Below are positions 10,220 through 18,247 of a DNA stretch of 20,000 nucleotides, piece after piece. The position numbers were made by a program, and so were the translations under genes. The stretch is taken from contig CM018902.1 in assembly GCA_009663005.1 (NCBI GenBank), positions 16,337,214-16,357,213 of the forward strand, given 5' to 3'. The notes below the pieces were generated by a model. The model was given only the letters and a program-made list of their open reading frames with translations. It did not search any database and was not told the origin of the DNA. Origin of the DNA: Actinidia chinensis. Taxonomy: Eukaryota > Streptophyta > Magnoliopsida > Ericales > Actinidiaceae. Within the stretch, counting starts at the first letter, position 1. Each line of letters opens with the position of its first letter.

Positions 10220-10344
10220 GGAAAATGATTTTTGTACTCTTTTTTTACCAAATACACTCCATTTTTTGTCACCAAATGCACTCCATAATAATGACAGAAA
10301 AAAGAGTGAATTTGGTAAAAAAAGGAGTGCAAAAATCATTTCTC
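10220..10344. mobile_element. Hairpin MITE, 125 bp, with 8-bp target duplication
   Basis: Nearly the whole element folds back on itself. The left arm starts GGAAAATGATTTTTG and the reversed right arm starts GAGAAATGATTTTTG, and both continue with .ACTC, a T-run, ACCAAAT.CACTC. The inner part (TTTTTTGTCA and TGACAGAAAAAA) also pairs. AAGAACAA flanks both sides (10212-10219 and 10345-10352). An 8-bp duplication suggests hAT; Mutator-like is an alternative. It lies in an intron-equivalent stretch of the pseudogene. Confidence 0.75.
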
Positions 10345-10417
10345 AAGAACAATACTAATAAACTTGGTACATATCTTCCCATTATTTACTTCGAATCCAC
10401 AACTGAACCAAGGCAAA

Positions 10418-10609
10418 CATGGATGTATCTAAGGGAGCCCAGCACCCGAAAGTATCGGGGGAAAAACACTCTTATTCTAGTAACATTAGTTATAATTTAA
10501 TATATGTCACATGATTTGGATCTCACTACAAAGTTTTTTTCAATATTAAATATTCACCTCCCGAGATTATGTGTTTGCCTCTCCAAGTTTAAATCTTGCA
10601 CTGTCACTG
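10418..10609. mobile_element. Possible degenerate Tip100-like hAT remnant
   Basis: The left end CATGGATGTATCTAAGGGAG and the right end CCAAGTTTAAATCTTGCACT followed by GTCACTG recall the ends of Tip100-type elements (CAGGGGCGGA.CTAGG and CCAAGTTCAAATCCTGGCTC...CACTG). No matching 8-bp flanks survive. Confidence 0.3.
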
Positions 10610-10999
10610 AGACCAGAACGGTCTAGAGCTGAAAGTGGAGTCAGAATTATTTGAAAGCAACTTGAGTTTGGTTTCTTTCTCTCTCCGTAGCCTATCTGAG
10701 TTAAATTAAGGTCGTCATGAATAATCATGAGATAGCCAAGTTTCGTTAATAAACATTGCTCGAGTTATTAGAGCAATTGAACTTGTGGCAATCTGTTTTA
10801 AGAGATTATCATGAAATAACTTGGATTTTTCAAAGGTGAGTCAATTCACGACTGAATAAGAAAGGACAATTCAATTTCTTAATACTTTAATTAGTAAATA
10901 CAATTGCGACATCTCTACCTAAGCACTAACTACCAGCAGGTATCAGTAGGTTCCCAAAAAGTTTGAGCCACTCTCCTACTTAACTACTTTGCAATCCAA
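10610..10999. other. Intronic spacer of the pseudogene
   Basis: No recognisable coding segment. Text near 10720-10830 (CGTTAATAAACATTGCTCGAG and similar) vaguely recalls the CTCGAG-rich repeats common in eudicots, but it is too decayed to classify. Confidence 0.3.
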
Positions 11000-11179
11000 A
11001 TGCTGTCCCTTGTCAGTTTTGAAGCAAGTGATCAACAAGGGTTTGACACTACCGTGGTGAACTAGTTGCTTTAAAACATTTGATTCCAAACCATACAATA
11101 GCTTGGACGCTTTAATGTGCAAGCTCAAGCTTGAATGGAAAAACCCAGTAAGCTCAACATTATAAGGGTTCTTTAAGGT

Positions 11180-11930
11180 CTACCACCAACCACTGCCACT
11201 CGCCTCCTCCCACCATTGCCACCAACCAACAGCAGCTGCTGCCGCCAACCACTACCACTGCCAACCACCATCACAAACACCACCACCACCAACCATCGTC
11301 TCCAACCCTTACCATCCCCACCACCCACTATCATTGCTACTGACCACTTACCACCACTCCCAACAATGGTTACCAACCACCACCTCCACCAACCGGCAAC
11401 CCGGCTCAACCACCACCTTGCCACCCACCATCATTTCCAACCACCAATATACCATACCCCCCCAACCCCACCACCAAACACCAACGTCAACCACCATTCC
11501 TGACCAAACCATTAAATAAATTGGTGGCGGTGAAAGGGTTGGTGACAGCGTTGGTGAATGGTATCCGCGGCAATGGTGGTTGGTGTTGGTGTGGTGTTGG
11601 TGGAGATGGGGGGGGTATTTGTTAGCAGTTGTAGGTGGTGGCCTTGGTGGTTGGTGGCAATGGTAGTTGGTAGTGGTGGTTTGGTAGCTGACATTAATGT
11701 GTGGATGGTGGCGTCAATGTGTTGGGTCGTGTTATTAGAAATGTGTGTTTGTTTGTGCTGACGGCATTGGGTTGGTGGTGTGGGGAGGGTGCAAAGCACG
11801 GCAAGTCATGGTGGTGGTTTGTGCAGCAATGGTGGTGGTCGGCAACGGCAGTGGTGTTTGGTGGCGGGGAGGGGTAGCAATGGCATGTCGTGATGGTGGT
11901 TGGTATATATTGGTTAATTAAGCAGTTTGG
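11180..11930. repeat. CCA-rich / TGG-rich strand-switch element, copy A
   Basis: From about 11180 to 11510 the plus strand is an irregular CCA/ACC/CAA repeat with almost no G. From about 11521 to 11910 it becomes TGG/GGT-rich with almost no C. The switch lies at ACCATTAAATAAATTGGTGG. The arms are complementary in composition and only roughly in sequence. The right border reads GGTTAATTAAGCAGTTTGG then GACTTTAAATAAA, a border shared with copy B at 16985-17545. Long frames encoding His/Pro/Thr or Gly/Val/Trp-rich peptides here are products of the repeat, not genes. Confidence 0.75.
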
Positions 11931-12006
11931 ATTTTGACTTTAAATAAATAAGTTGGATTAGGTTCGGGTTACAATTGTATTGCGAAGGAGTCATTGACCC
12001 GTTTAA

Positions 12007-12056
12007 AGATAGATAGATAGATAGATAGGTAGGTAGGTATAGATATAGATATATGT
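12007..12056. repeat. Microsatellite (GATA)n(GGTA)n
   Basis: GATA units followed by GGTA units and an ATAGAT tail, read directly. Confidence 0.9.
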
Positions 12057-12335
12057 TGTACCACGATCTAAGTGCTGCAAACAAGCTCCTTTATTTTGCA
12101 GGCAAAAAGGTTCACCACGTATTACAGTTTTCACCAAGCCCATATGCACGTATCATTGCACAAAAAACAAGCATAATATTAGGAGTTTCAGCCTCATTCA
12201 TTTGAATCTAAATCGTTGCTTCACTATAAAAGCATAAATCATACATGATTATTGACCATGCAATTTTAGTAAAAAGCCATTGAAAAACCCAGAACATCCA
12301 ATCATCATTCCTTGAGCAAAGGAATAAGATGCTAC

Positions 12336-13014
12336 CTACAATTTTAGGAATCAGGGCATATTGAAGCTCACGCAAGCCTAGTGTAGTAGAAGTTGATATG
12401 CAGGCATGGCAAGCCTGATAATGTACGTGTAACAATGTTATTGATAATCAAAACCTAGGCAGAAAGAGAAGAGTTTGCCTAAAATTAATTTGACACATAC
12501 CAGTGCAACTTCAAATCCACCACCTAATGCAGTGCCGCCAATAGTTGCTGCTATAGTTTTTCTTGCAACTAGGAAACAAAGGATGCATGAAACTAGTCAT
12601 CAGTATATGCAAGCATTAATATAATTGTCAGTGGTAAACTCAATTGATATAAATGCACGCTTTCTTTTCGCTTTCTTTTCTTTGTTGTAACACATAGGTT
12701 TTAAACATAAACAAAAAGCCAAGCTTTCTTTTTTCAGTTGTCACAAAAACGTGCAAACATAACAAGACAACACAGTAAACTTAAGAAAACAAAACAAAAT
12801 GTTTGTCTTCACTTCTACCGAAAACAGAGACATCAAAGTCTATAGAGAAGTTACCTCCTCAACCTGTTCAATTAACTCAATGTTACCGTAAAAAATCATC
12901 CATTCCCATAATGAGAACGAATATGAAGCCTCTTCAGGTTAACCTGTTAGAACAATTGCTTTCACATTCTCTCTTGATAATGCTTTTTCAATGACCTCTT
13001 TTAAGCTGGCATTA
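12336..13014 (-). pseudogene. MFP2-like: Enoyl-CoA hydratase part of the MFP2-like pseudogene (four exons)
   Basis: Exon 12944-13014 encodes NASLKEVIEKALSRENVKAI then VLTG. Exon 12819-12863 encodes GGNFSIDFDVSVF, where the family has GG.FSGGFD, and contains TGA. Exon 12501-12568 encodes ARKTIAATIGGTALGGGFEV then AL, the crotonase oxyanion-hole region with the first catalytic Glu kept. Exon 12336-12414 encodes ACHACISTSTTLGLRELQ, equivalent to ACHARIS.P.AQLGLPELQ: the second catalytic Glu is kept, Pro became Arg, and one residue is lost. All four have AG acceptors and GT donors, with introns of 80, 250 and 86 bases and compatible phases. The family segment expected between exons two and three (about 25-30 residues) is absent, yet phases 1 and 1 still join in frame. 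Confidence 0.85.
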
Positions 13015-13182
13015 CTGGAAATTAAGTAGATGATCACATCATATAATTCAAAAGAATGACAAGTTTGTTAGGAAAGATTGGAAACACTTATGATGCCCGC
13101 AGCGGACAAGAGATAAGCTTTTGCCACTTGGAAGTCCTATGTAAGCGGCCCTCAGTTGCACGGGGAGTTATGGCTACATTTA
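13015..13182. other. GC-richer island, unrecognised
   Basis: Bases 13090-13175 are clearly less AT-rich than their surroundings and contain several CG dinucleotides. A plus-strand frame starting at 13056 and the minus-strand frames were compared with the expected first MFP2 exon (DGVAVI.I..PPVN) without a match. It could be a fragment of another gene. Confidence 0.3.
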
Positions 13183-13535
13183 ATTTCACAGGTATAATTT
13201 CTACAATAAACTTTCAAGAGGGGCAAAAAAGAATAAGATATAAGGCCTTTTTCTTTTCTTTTTCCTTCTTTTTTTTTTTCTCTCTACCCATAAATGTTTC
13301 AGAAACCGTTTTCTGTCAAAACAAGAAATTACTGCCTTCTCAATGATTCAAGGATATTCGATTTCACGGGTATGACTTCTACAGTGACTTTATGTTTGGG
13401 ATAAAAAAGAAGGAAGTTTTACAAGAATCCCCCCTCAAATTACTAGAAGCTATAAGGCACTTTTCTTTTCGTTTTTCCTTCCCTTTTTCTTCAAAAGAAA
13501 CAATGACTGACTTCTCAGAGTTCCTGGGGAAACCT
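13183..13535 (+). repeat. Imperfect tandem duplication, unit about 178 bp
   Basis: ATTTCACAGGTATAATTTCT at 13183 recurs as ATTTCACGGGTATGACTTCT at 13361. TATAAGGC plus a long pyrimidine tract recurs at 13239 and 13451, and a CTTCTCA block at 13336 and 13511. The second unit has about 34 extra bases in its first half. The polypyrimidine tract at 13249-13285 is almost pure T/C. Confidence 0.65.
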
Positions 13536-13693
13536 GAGAATTACTGAAAAGCCTATAAATTATATAATTCTGTTTGAGGCTATATTTGGATCGTGGATTT
13601 AGGTGGGAAAAATAAAAGGAAAGTTATTAAATTTGAACTCTTTATGATTAAATCTAGTCCTGACGGAACTAAATTTCAGAAAAAGATGATAAG

Positions 13694-13855
13694 GTGCAAA
13701 GTTTTCCACAACTGCAACAACACTTGATGATGCTCAAAAGTATCAAATGGCATGAAACAACACCAAATCCTGGTAGATATACCTCAATATATAAAAAAAT
13801 TTAAAAACTAAATTCAGATGCAAAAAAATCATCAGATGCATAAAGCACATATGCA
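13694..13855 (+). repeat. Direct repeat partner B of 7316-7475
   Basis: See the partner entry: same orientation, about 6.4 kb apart, with shared blocks spread over some 160 bases. It lies just upstream of the first detected pseudogene exon. Confidence 0.65.
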
Positions 13856-13959
13856 AAATAAAATGGAATCTCATGAACCACGCAATGCCACTACTGGATT
13901 AAAGCACGTATGCGAAATAAAATGGAATCTCATGAACCATGCAATGCCCCTATTGGATT
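13842..13959 (+). repeat. Tandem duplication, two 59-bp units
   Basis: AAAGCACATATGCAAAATAA at 13842 recurs as AAAGCACGTATGCGAAATAA at 13901; the units differ at a handful of positions and run to CTACTGGATT / CTATTGGATT. Confidence 0.9.
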
Positions 13960-13995
13960 ACAAGTCCAAAATACTCATTATAACCATTATGGACA

Positions 13996-14091
13996 TTTAA
14001 AAGGATAATTTCTCAACAAGATGGGATACATAACTAGATTGAGTTTAAAAGGATAATTTCTCAACAAGATGGGATACATAACCAGATTGAG
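13996..14091 (+). repeat. Tandem duplication, two 48-bp units
   Basis: Units 13996-14043 and 14044-14091 differ by one base (CTAGATTGAG versus CCAGATTGAG), so this duplication is recent compared with its neighbours. Confidence 0.95.
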
Positions 14092-14594
14092 TTAGAGTAA
14101 ACAATAAATACCATCTTGAAAGGCCCGTTAAACATTCTATATATAATGTCCTAAATGTATGAAAATTTTAAAATCTCCATCATTCTTAGTTTTCTCAACT
14201 AGGCTACACTAGTAGTTCTAGATACGATTTCATCATCTCACAGTACAAAGGAGACCTGATTTTAAATCTTTCAGGAACCAATATATACCACTCAAAATCT
14301 TACATCATAAACAATATAATTTTCATATTGCTATCAACCAATACGGTTAATTAAAATTTCTTACACTTCCCAGTTTTCATAAACCTGTGTTTTGGTTCCT
14401 TCCGACGATTCCATTTTATTCATACAGTGTCATTGACCCAATTTAAAACTTGTGTAATACTTGCATCGCAATCAGTATTTTATAACTATCCCTATACATT
14501 TATAAATTTTTTCATTGTTAATGCATCCCATTTATTTATAATTGGTCGACTTTTGGTTGTATTCAAATGTGAGAATGAGTTTTCAAACTTATAT
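14092..14594. other. Intergenic, nothing recognised
   Basis: Both strands were read for exons of the neighbouring pseudogene and for transposon ends. A minus-strand ATG at 14414-14412 starts MESSEGTKTQ, which could fit the start of an MFP-type protein, but nothing after it supports this. Confidence 0.4.
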
Positions 14595-14945
14595 ATATAT
14601 ACAGAGGGGGGAGGGGAGAAAATGCAACTAATTATAGTTACATAAAACAATATACCTCACCAACAAGAGTCATGGGTGACCCCTTGGAAGAACAACCCAC
14701 TCTTATTCGCTTGATTTTAAGCATCTTCAGAAACAAACTATTAAAAGGTTTCTATATATGTGTGGTGTGTGAGAGAGAGAGAGGGGGGGGGGGGGGGGGG
14801 GGGATGAGAAAAATGCAACTAATTATGTACATAAAGCAGAACATAGCTCATCAACATAGTCAATGGTGTACCCCTTGGAAGAACCCACTCTCAGTTCTCT
14901 TGATTTTAAGCATATTCAGAACAAAAACTATTAAACAAGGGTTTT
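14595..14945 (+). repeat. Tandem duplication, unit about 190 bp, with poly-G expansion
   Basis: AATGCAACTAATTAT at 14621 recurs at 14812 and TTGATTTTAAGCAT at 14711 recurs at 14900, so the period is 189-191. Each unit starts with a TATATA/GAGAG/G-rich tract. In the first this is GAGGGGGGAGGGG; in the second it has grown to GAGAGAGAGAG plus 21 consecutive G (14783-14803). Confidence 0.85.
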
Positions 14946-15351
14946 TAGAAGCATATCTTTGGGGTACTTATTGAAGCAAAGAATATGGTTGAGAGGTCTA
15001 GATGTGGGTTAAACAAACACATTTATATACAACAAATCTTGAACGTTGTAGATATTCCTAATGTTCCAGCCTTCCTACCCTGGTTCCTCCACACTTCCCT
15101 TCTGATGGTTAAGGCCAAGCGCTGTGCACCTTGGTTCATTTGTCCTATTACATATACATGGGCGAGTTCCTATCATCCTGATGTAGGGGAAACGAAGGAT
15201 TACAATTATATAGCTCTACACTACAACCATAATTTTAAAACTTGTTTGGCTTTGAATCGAATGACAAGGTCTTTTTTTCACCACTCTAACTCTTATGTTC
15301 TACTTAGTTACTGACAAACAAACACTATATATTGGCCATTTTTTGTTGTTG
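14946..15351. other. Unrecognised spacer with a 109-codon plus-strand frame
   Basis: A plus-strand frame runs 14985-15314. The peptide has no domain, repeat or signal that I can name, and codon use follows the local base composition. I treat it as probably non-coding. No transposon end was found. Confidence 0.4.
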
Positions 15352-16612
15352 TGTAATATCCTATTATATAATACACACACCACCCCATGTTCAATATGTT
15401 ATAATAACCTATGTTACAAAGACTCCTCTAAAGCTAAAGTATATCCAGGTTAGACATGGACGCTGGATAAGGGTAAGGATACTGTACGACCTGGTCCCGG
15501 CTTTAATGGTAAGCGCAATTGTATTCCTTTATCTACAATCCCAGCGCTAAAAGTCTCAAATATTTAATATTTATTTTATACAATATCTCCAAAATAATTA
15601 ATCCCAAAAAATAATTAAACGTCAATCTTTCTCCCGACCCATCTCACACTACCCACACTACCACCCGGACTCCCTCGTTTACCTAAAAATAAATTAAGCA
15701 GGAAAGGAATACAAGACAACTAGAATATGCTCAATGAATCAATAATTCATCAAGACCTCATACCCGGTCCTTTCCTGTACACATGGTGGCTGGCCTCGCC
15801 ACCTACCTAGCCTTTCTGGCTTATACCCGGTGCCGGGTTATTTGCAGGCTCACACAGTCCGTACCATTTCAATACCATGGCAACTTCTTCAGCCAATACA
15901 AGTCATGATTTCAACATATCATGGATTTCACAATAACACACTTGCTCCAAAAGAGTACAAAATCAGATATTGAAGAAATAACCACGAGAAGTTTTGGAAA
16001 GCAATTGTATACTCCTGAACTTAACCTCAAATTGAAATTGAGACCATTATATAGAAGTCTAGCTCCCATTGATCATTCCCCCCCAACTAAAATGCAACAT
16101 CAATCCTCTCACTCACCGTGATCTTATGCCCATGTTTCCTTTCATGATCAAAGGCTAACCACCTATGATACTTTCTCTAGCATCCCCATTTCTTTTCCTT
16201 TTTCTCGCACTCTCTGTTCGTGTCTCTTCTCTCTTCTTTTTAATTTTTCTTATTTGCTGCGTGTTTGTTTTCTTATTTGTGAAGTTGCTGTAGATTTCAT
16301 TTATAAGGAGTTTTGTTTTTGTTTTTGTTATACTTCCACATAGCACACATGCACTTCTCCCATTCATGCATGCGAGACACACACACAAAGACATGTGCAC
16401 ACACGGTCTAGCCTACACACATTCACGCCACTCACCAATTTAATTTATAAAATTACACTTCAACCCCTTCATTTTTTTAATATTACATTATCTTAATTTA
16501 AATCCTAAAACTTATGAACTATTCAATTCTCCCAAATCGTATTAAATAGCTTAAATTATTAACAATTTCTATTTTGTCATAAATAAAGCTAATTTAGGGT
16601 CGGGGTATTACA
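15352..16612 (-). mobile_element. Solo LTR candidate, Ty3/gypsy-like, 1261 bp
   Basis: The plus-strand end TGTAATATCC (15352) and the reverse complement of the other end, TGTAATACCC (from 16612), form a TG...CA LTR border with 9 of 10 bases paired. TGTAATACCCC is a frequent LTR start in plant Ty3/gypsy elements (from memory), which suggests minus orientation. Inside, ACCCGGT/ACCGGGT blocks near 15760-15840 and a TATATAATGG at 16057-16048 (minus) fit LTR content. No primer-binding site or polypurine tract adjoins, so it would be a solo LTR. No 5-bp target duplication is visible. Short open frames inside are not genes. Confidence 0.55.
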
Positions 16613-16984
16613 GATACATGTCTATCTTTTTTATTTGAACACTATATTTATTAATTCAAGTTTACCGTGGAATTATGCAAAAGATTCTTTTTGACAACCT
16701 ATAAACACCATTTACCCTAAAAATAACAGAAATACAAAACAAATTACAAATATTTTTTCTTTGTCCTTGTGCCGTTAACAAGCGAATTACATGGACTCCA
16801 ACACTTTTCATATGCACTAGCACTTGACACTTTTTAATAATAAAAATTTAATTAATTTTTATTATTTTTAAAAGCCGAGTCCATGTATGCATAACATATA
16901 TACAAGGATAAACCCAAGGGGGGCTGATTGGGGGCAACCACTATCTCGATGTTCAAATTAATATTGTAGTTCATACAGTTGTGG
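16613..16984. other. AT-rich spacer, nothing recognised
   Basis: No gene or element ends were seen. TTAATAATAAAAATTTAATT near 16834-16853 followed by AATTTTTATTATTTTTAA is a local AT palindrome. Confidence 0.5.
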
Positions 16985-17545
16985 GTGGGGGTGGCAGCAA
17001 CGAACCAACGACCAAGCAACACAAGTCCACCCCCAACAACAGCTACTAACCACCACCTCCGCCTATTACACCCCCACTAGGCACCAACTAACAATTGCCT
17101 TTAACCACTCCTACCGCTAACCACACCCCACCACCGTAATCGCCAAACACCACCCTTCACCAACCACCAACCAAATTGTTGGGAGTGATAGGGGTTGGCG
17201 GTGGTAGTGGGTGGAGGGGGTGGTAGTGTCGACGATGGTTGATAGAGGGGGTGGGTGGTGCGATTGGTAGTGGTGGGTTGGCATTGGGAGTAGTGGTGGT
17301 TGGTGGTAGTGATGTTGGGGCGGTGACAGATGGTAGAGAGGGGGTAATGGTGATTGGTAGTGGTGGTGGTTTGCAATGGTCATGATTGCTGACAGTCGTG
17401 GTTGGTAATGGTGGTAGGAGGTGATGGGCAATGGGTTTGGTTGTGAGGGTGGCGTGGGTCGTGGTGGTGGTTTGTGTAGTAATGTTGGTGAATATATAGG
17501 GTTAATTGGATAGTTTTGGTTGACTTTAAATAAACTAGAAGTCAT
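16985..17545. repeat. CCA-rich / TGG-rich strand-switch element, copy B
   Basis: The plus strand is CCA/ACC-rich from about 17000 to 17170 and becomes TGG/GGT-rich from about 17178 to 17480, the switch being at ACCAACCAAATTGTTGGGAG. The right border ATATAGGGTTAATTGGATAG, GTTTTGGTTGACTTTAAATAAA resembles that of copy A (TATATTGGTTAATTAAGCAG, GTTTGGATTTTGACTTTAAATAAA). The 142-codon minus-strand frame rich in His, Pro and Thr is a repeat artefact. Confidence 0.7.
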
Positions 17546-18116
17546 GGCGCACGCCTTGCGTAAGCGTTTTTCTGTGAAATTGACATCACACGTGTATTTG
17601 AAATTGCTCTTTCAAAAACTACTTTTACAATTTTTGTATGAAATAATTTAAAATAGAAAAAAAATTAAAAATGCACCACTGTACATTTTTGTCCATTAAT
17701 TTTGACATTCTTCACCTATGGATAACACCAAGTAATGTAGGCAAAGATATACACGCAACCATCATTCTTTTCTTCTTCAAAGTCATACAGATGCAACATA
17801 ATACATGGTTTTATTACTAATCGTTATGGCATCTTCCTATATTGCACCTGGGCTCTACAAATTATCAATGAGTGAGTTCTTATCCATTTTTAAAAAACAA
17901 CACACTTTCATTTAAATCCAATTTCTACTTTCTCAACTACAAAAAAAACATGTACACTAGAGATTATATAGTTATTAATATATAGATAGATAGAGAGAAA
18001 GAGTTTACATACAAGTTGGGATTGAAGTCTGCATAATAGAGAAGTTGAGGAGTGGGCAGAAAGGATGCATAACTAAGCAACATATTTTATCTTAATACAA
18101 GGGGGGAAAATAGATG
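17546..18116. other. AT-rich spacer
   Basis: No gene is supportable. A short GATA/GAGA tract lies at 17982-18003. Confidence 0.5.
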
Positions 18117-18121
18117 ACCAT

Positions 18122-18242
18122 TGTTAAATAGGATCGAGGGGTCCAACCTAAAATCAATTGGCTATAGTTGGAGTAACCTCTAGAGTATATATACTAGGCT
18201 TGCGTTGCTTAACTAAGCGATGTGGGACTAACATTTATAACA
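18122..18242 (-). mobile_element. TRIM-like solo LTR, 121 bp, with perfect 5-bp target duplication
   Basis: The element starts TGTTAAATAGG and ends TTTATAACA, and is flanked by ACCAT at 18117-18121 and ACCAT at 18243-18247. TG...CA ends with short inverted repeats (TGTTA/TAACA) and a 5-bp duplication are the marks of LTR integration. The length fits terminal-repeat retrotransposons in miniature. The reversed sequence contains TTAGTCCCACATCGCTTAG and TATATATA, a combination I recall from widespread plant LTRs. No second LTR is present, so it is a solo LTR. Confidence 0.75.
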
Positions 18243-18247
18243 ACCAT

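Larger units (their letters stand above)
11000..12190 (-). pseudogene. MFP2-like: Degenerate middle part of the MFP2-like pseudogene (two segments), split by an insertion
   Basis: Segment ~12058-12190 keeps IMLVFCAMIRA, then (after a frameshift) HMGLVKTVIRGEPF and NKGAC. These align with MML.SKPIKAEEAHSLGLVDAIVPPDEL and RRWAL of the family. Segment ~11000-11125 encodes ESNVLKQLVHHGSVKPL, aligning with E.E.F..LVHSDT.K.L before the dehydrogenase domain. Each match is modest alone; position and order within the gene support them. A CCA/TGG-rich element at about 11180-11930 and a GATA microsatellite sit between them. Confidence 0.5.
7020..13014 (-). pseudogene. MFP2-like: Non-processed pseudogene of peroxisomal multifunctional beta-oxidation protein (MFP2-like)
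   Basis: The intact plant family is a peroxisomal protein of about 720-730 residues. An N-terminal enoyl-CoA hydratase and a C-terminal NAD-dependent 3-hydroxyacyl-CoA dehydrogenase carry out the middle steps of fatty-acid beta-oxidation. Here fourteen segments match it in order on the minus strand, N to C: 12944-13014, 12819-12863, 12501-12568, 12336-12414, ~12058-12190, ~11000-11125, ~9913-10043, ~9665-9772, ~8885-9066, 8576-8810, 8072-8182, ~7745-7860, 7567-7653, ~7190-7307; a fifteenth (~7020-7096) is doubtful. Introns remain with many GT-AG borders, so it is a duplicated gene copy, not a retrocopy. TGA (12861-12859), TAG (7846-7844) and several frameshifts disable it. The first exon, a piece between 12568 and 12819, and the C-terminal targeting signal were not found. 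DLVGF and NCTGFAV favour MFP2 over AIM1. The assignment rests on family motifs recalled from memory. Confidence 0.85.

Noticed and set aside
11041..11100. Kinase-like plus-strand text LVALKHLIPN
   Set aside because: A stop-free run of only a few residues; the minus strand fits MFP2 order better.
11216..11799. Long open frames encoding His/Pro/Thr-rich or Gly/Val/Trp-rich peptides on both strands
   Set aside because: They mirror the CCA/TGG repeat and switch strand with it; low complexity explains the lack of stops.
12803..12994. Plus-strand 63-codon frame
   Set aside because: It lies antisense to two pseudogene exons and crosses their intron, so it is a shadow frame.
13842..14091. CRISPR-like or satellite array
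   Set aside because: There are only two head-to-tail copies per unit and no spacers; these are simple tandem duplications in plant DNA.
14985..15314. 109-codon plus-strand frame as a gene
   Set aside because: It has no domain, signal or homologue that I recognise, and its base use equals the flanks.
17101..17545. 142-codon minus-strand frame, the longest in the window
   Set aside because: It is a translation of the TGG-rich arm of copy B, with no domain and no start context.
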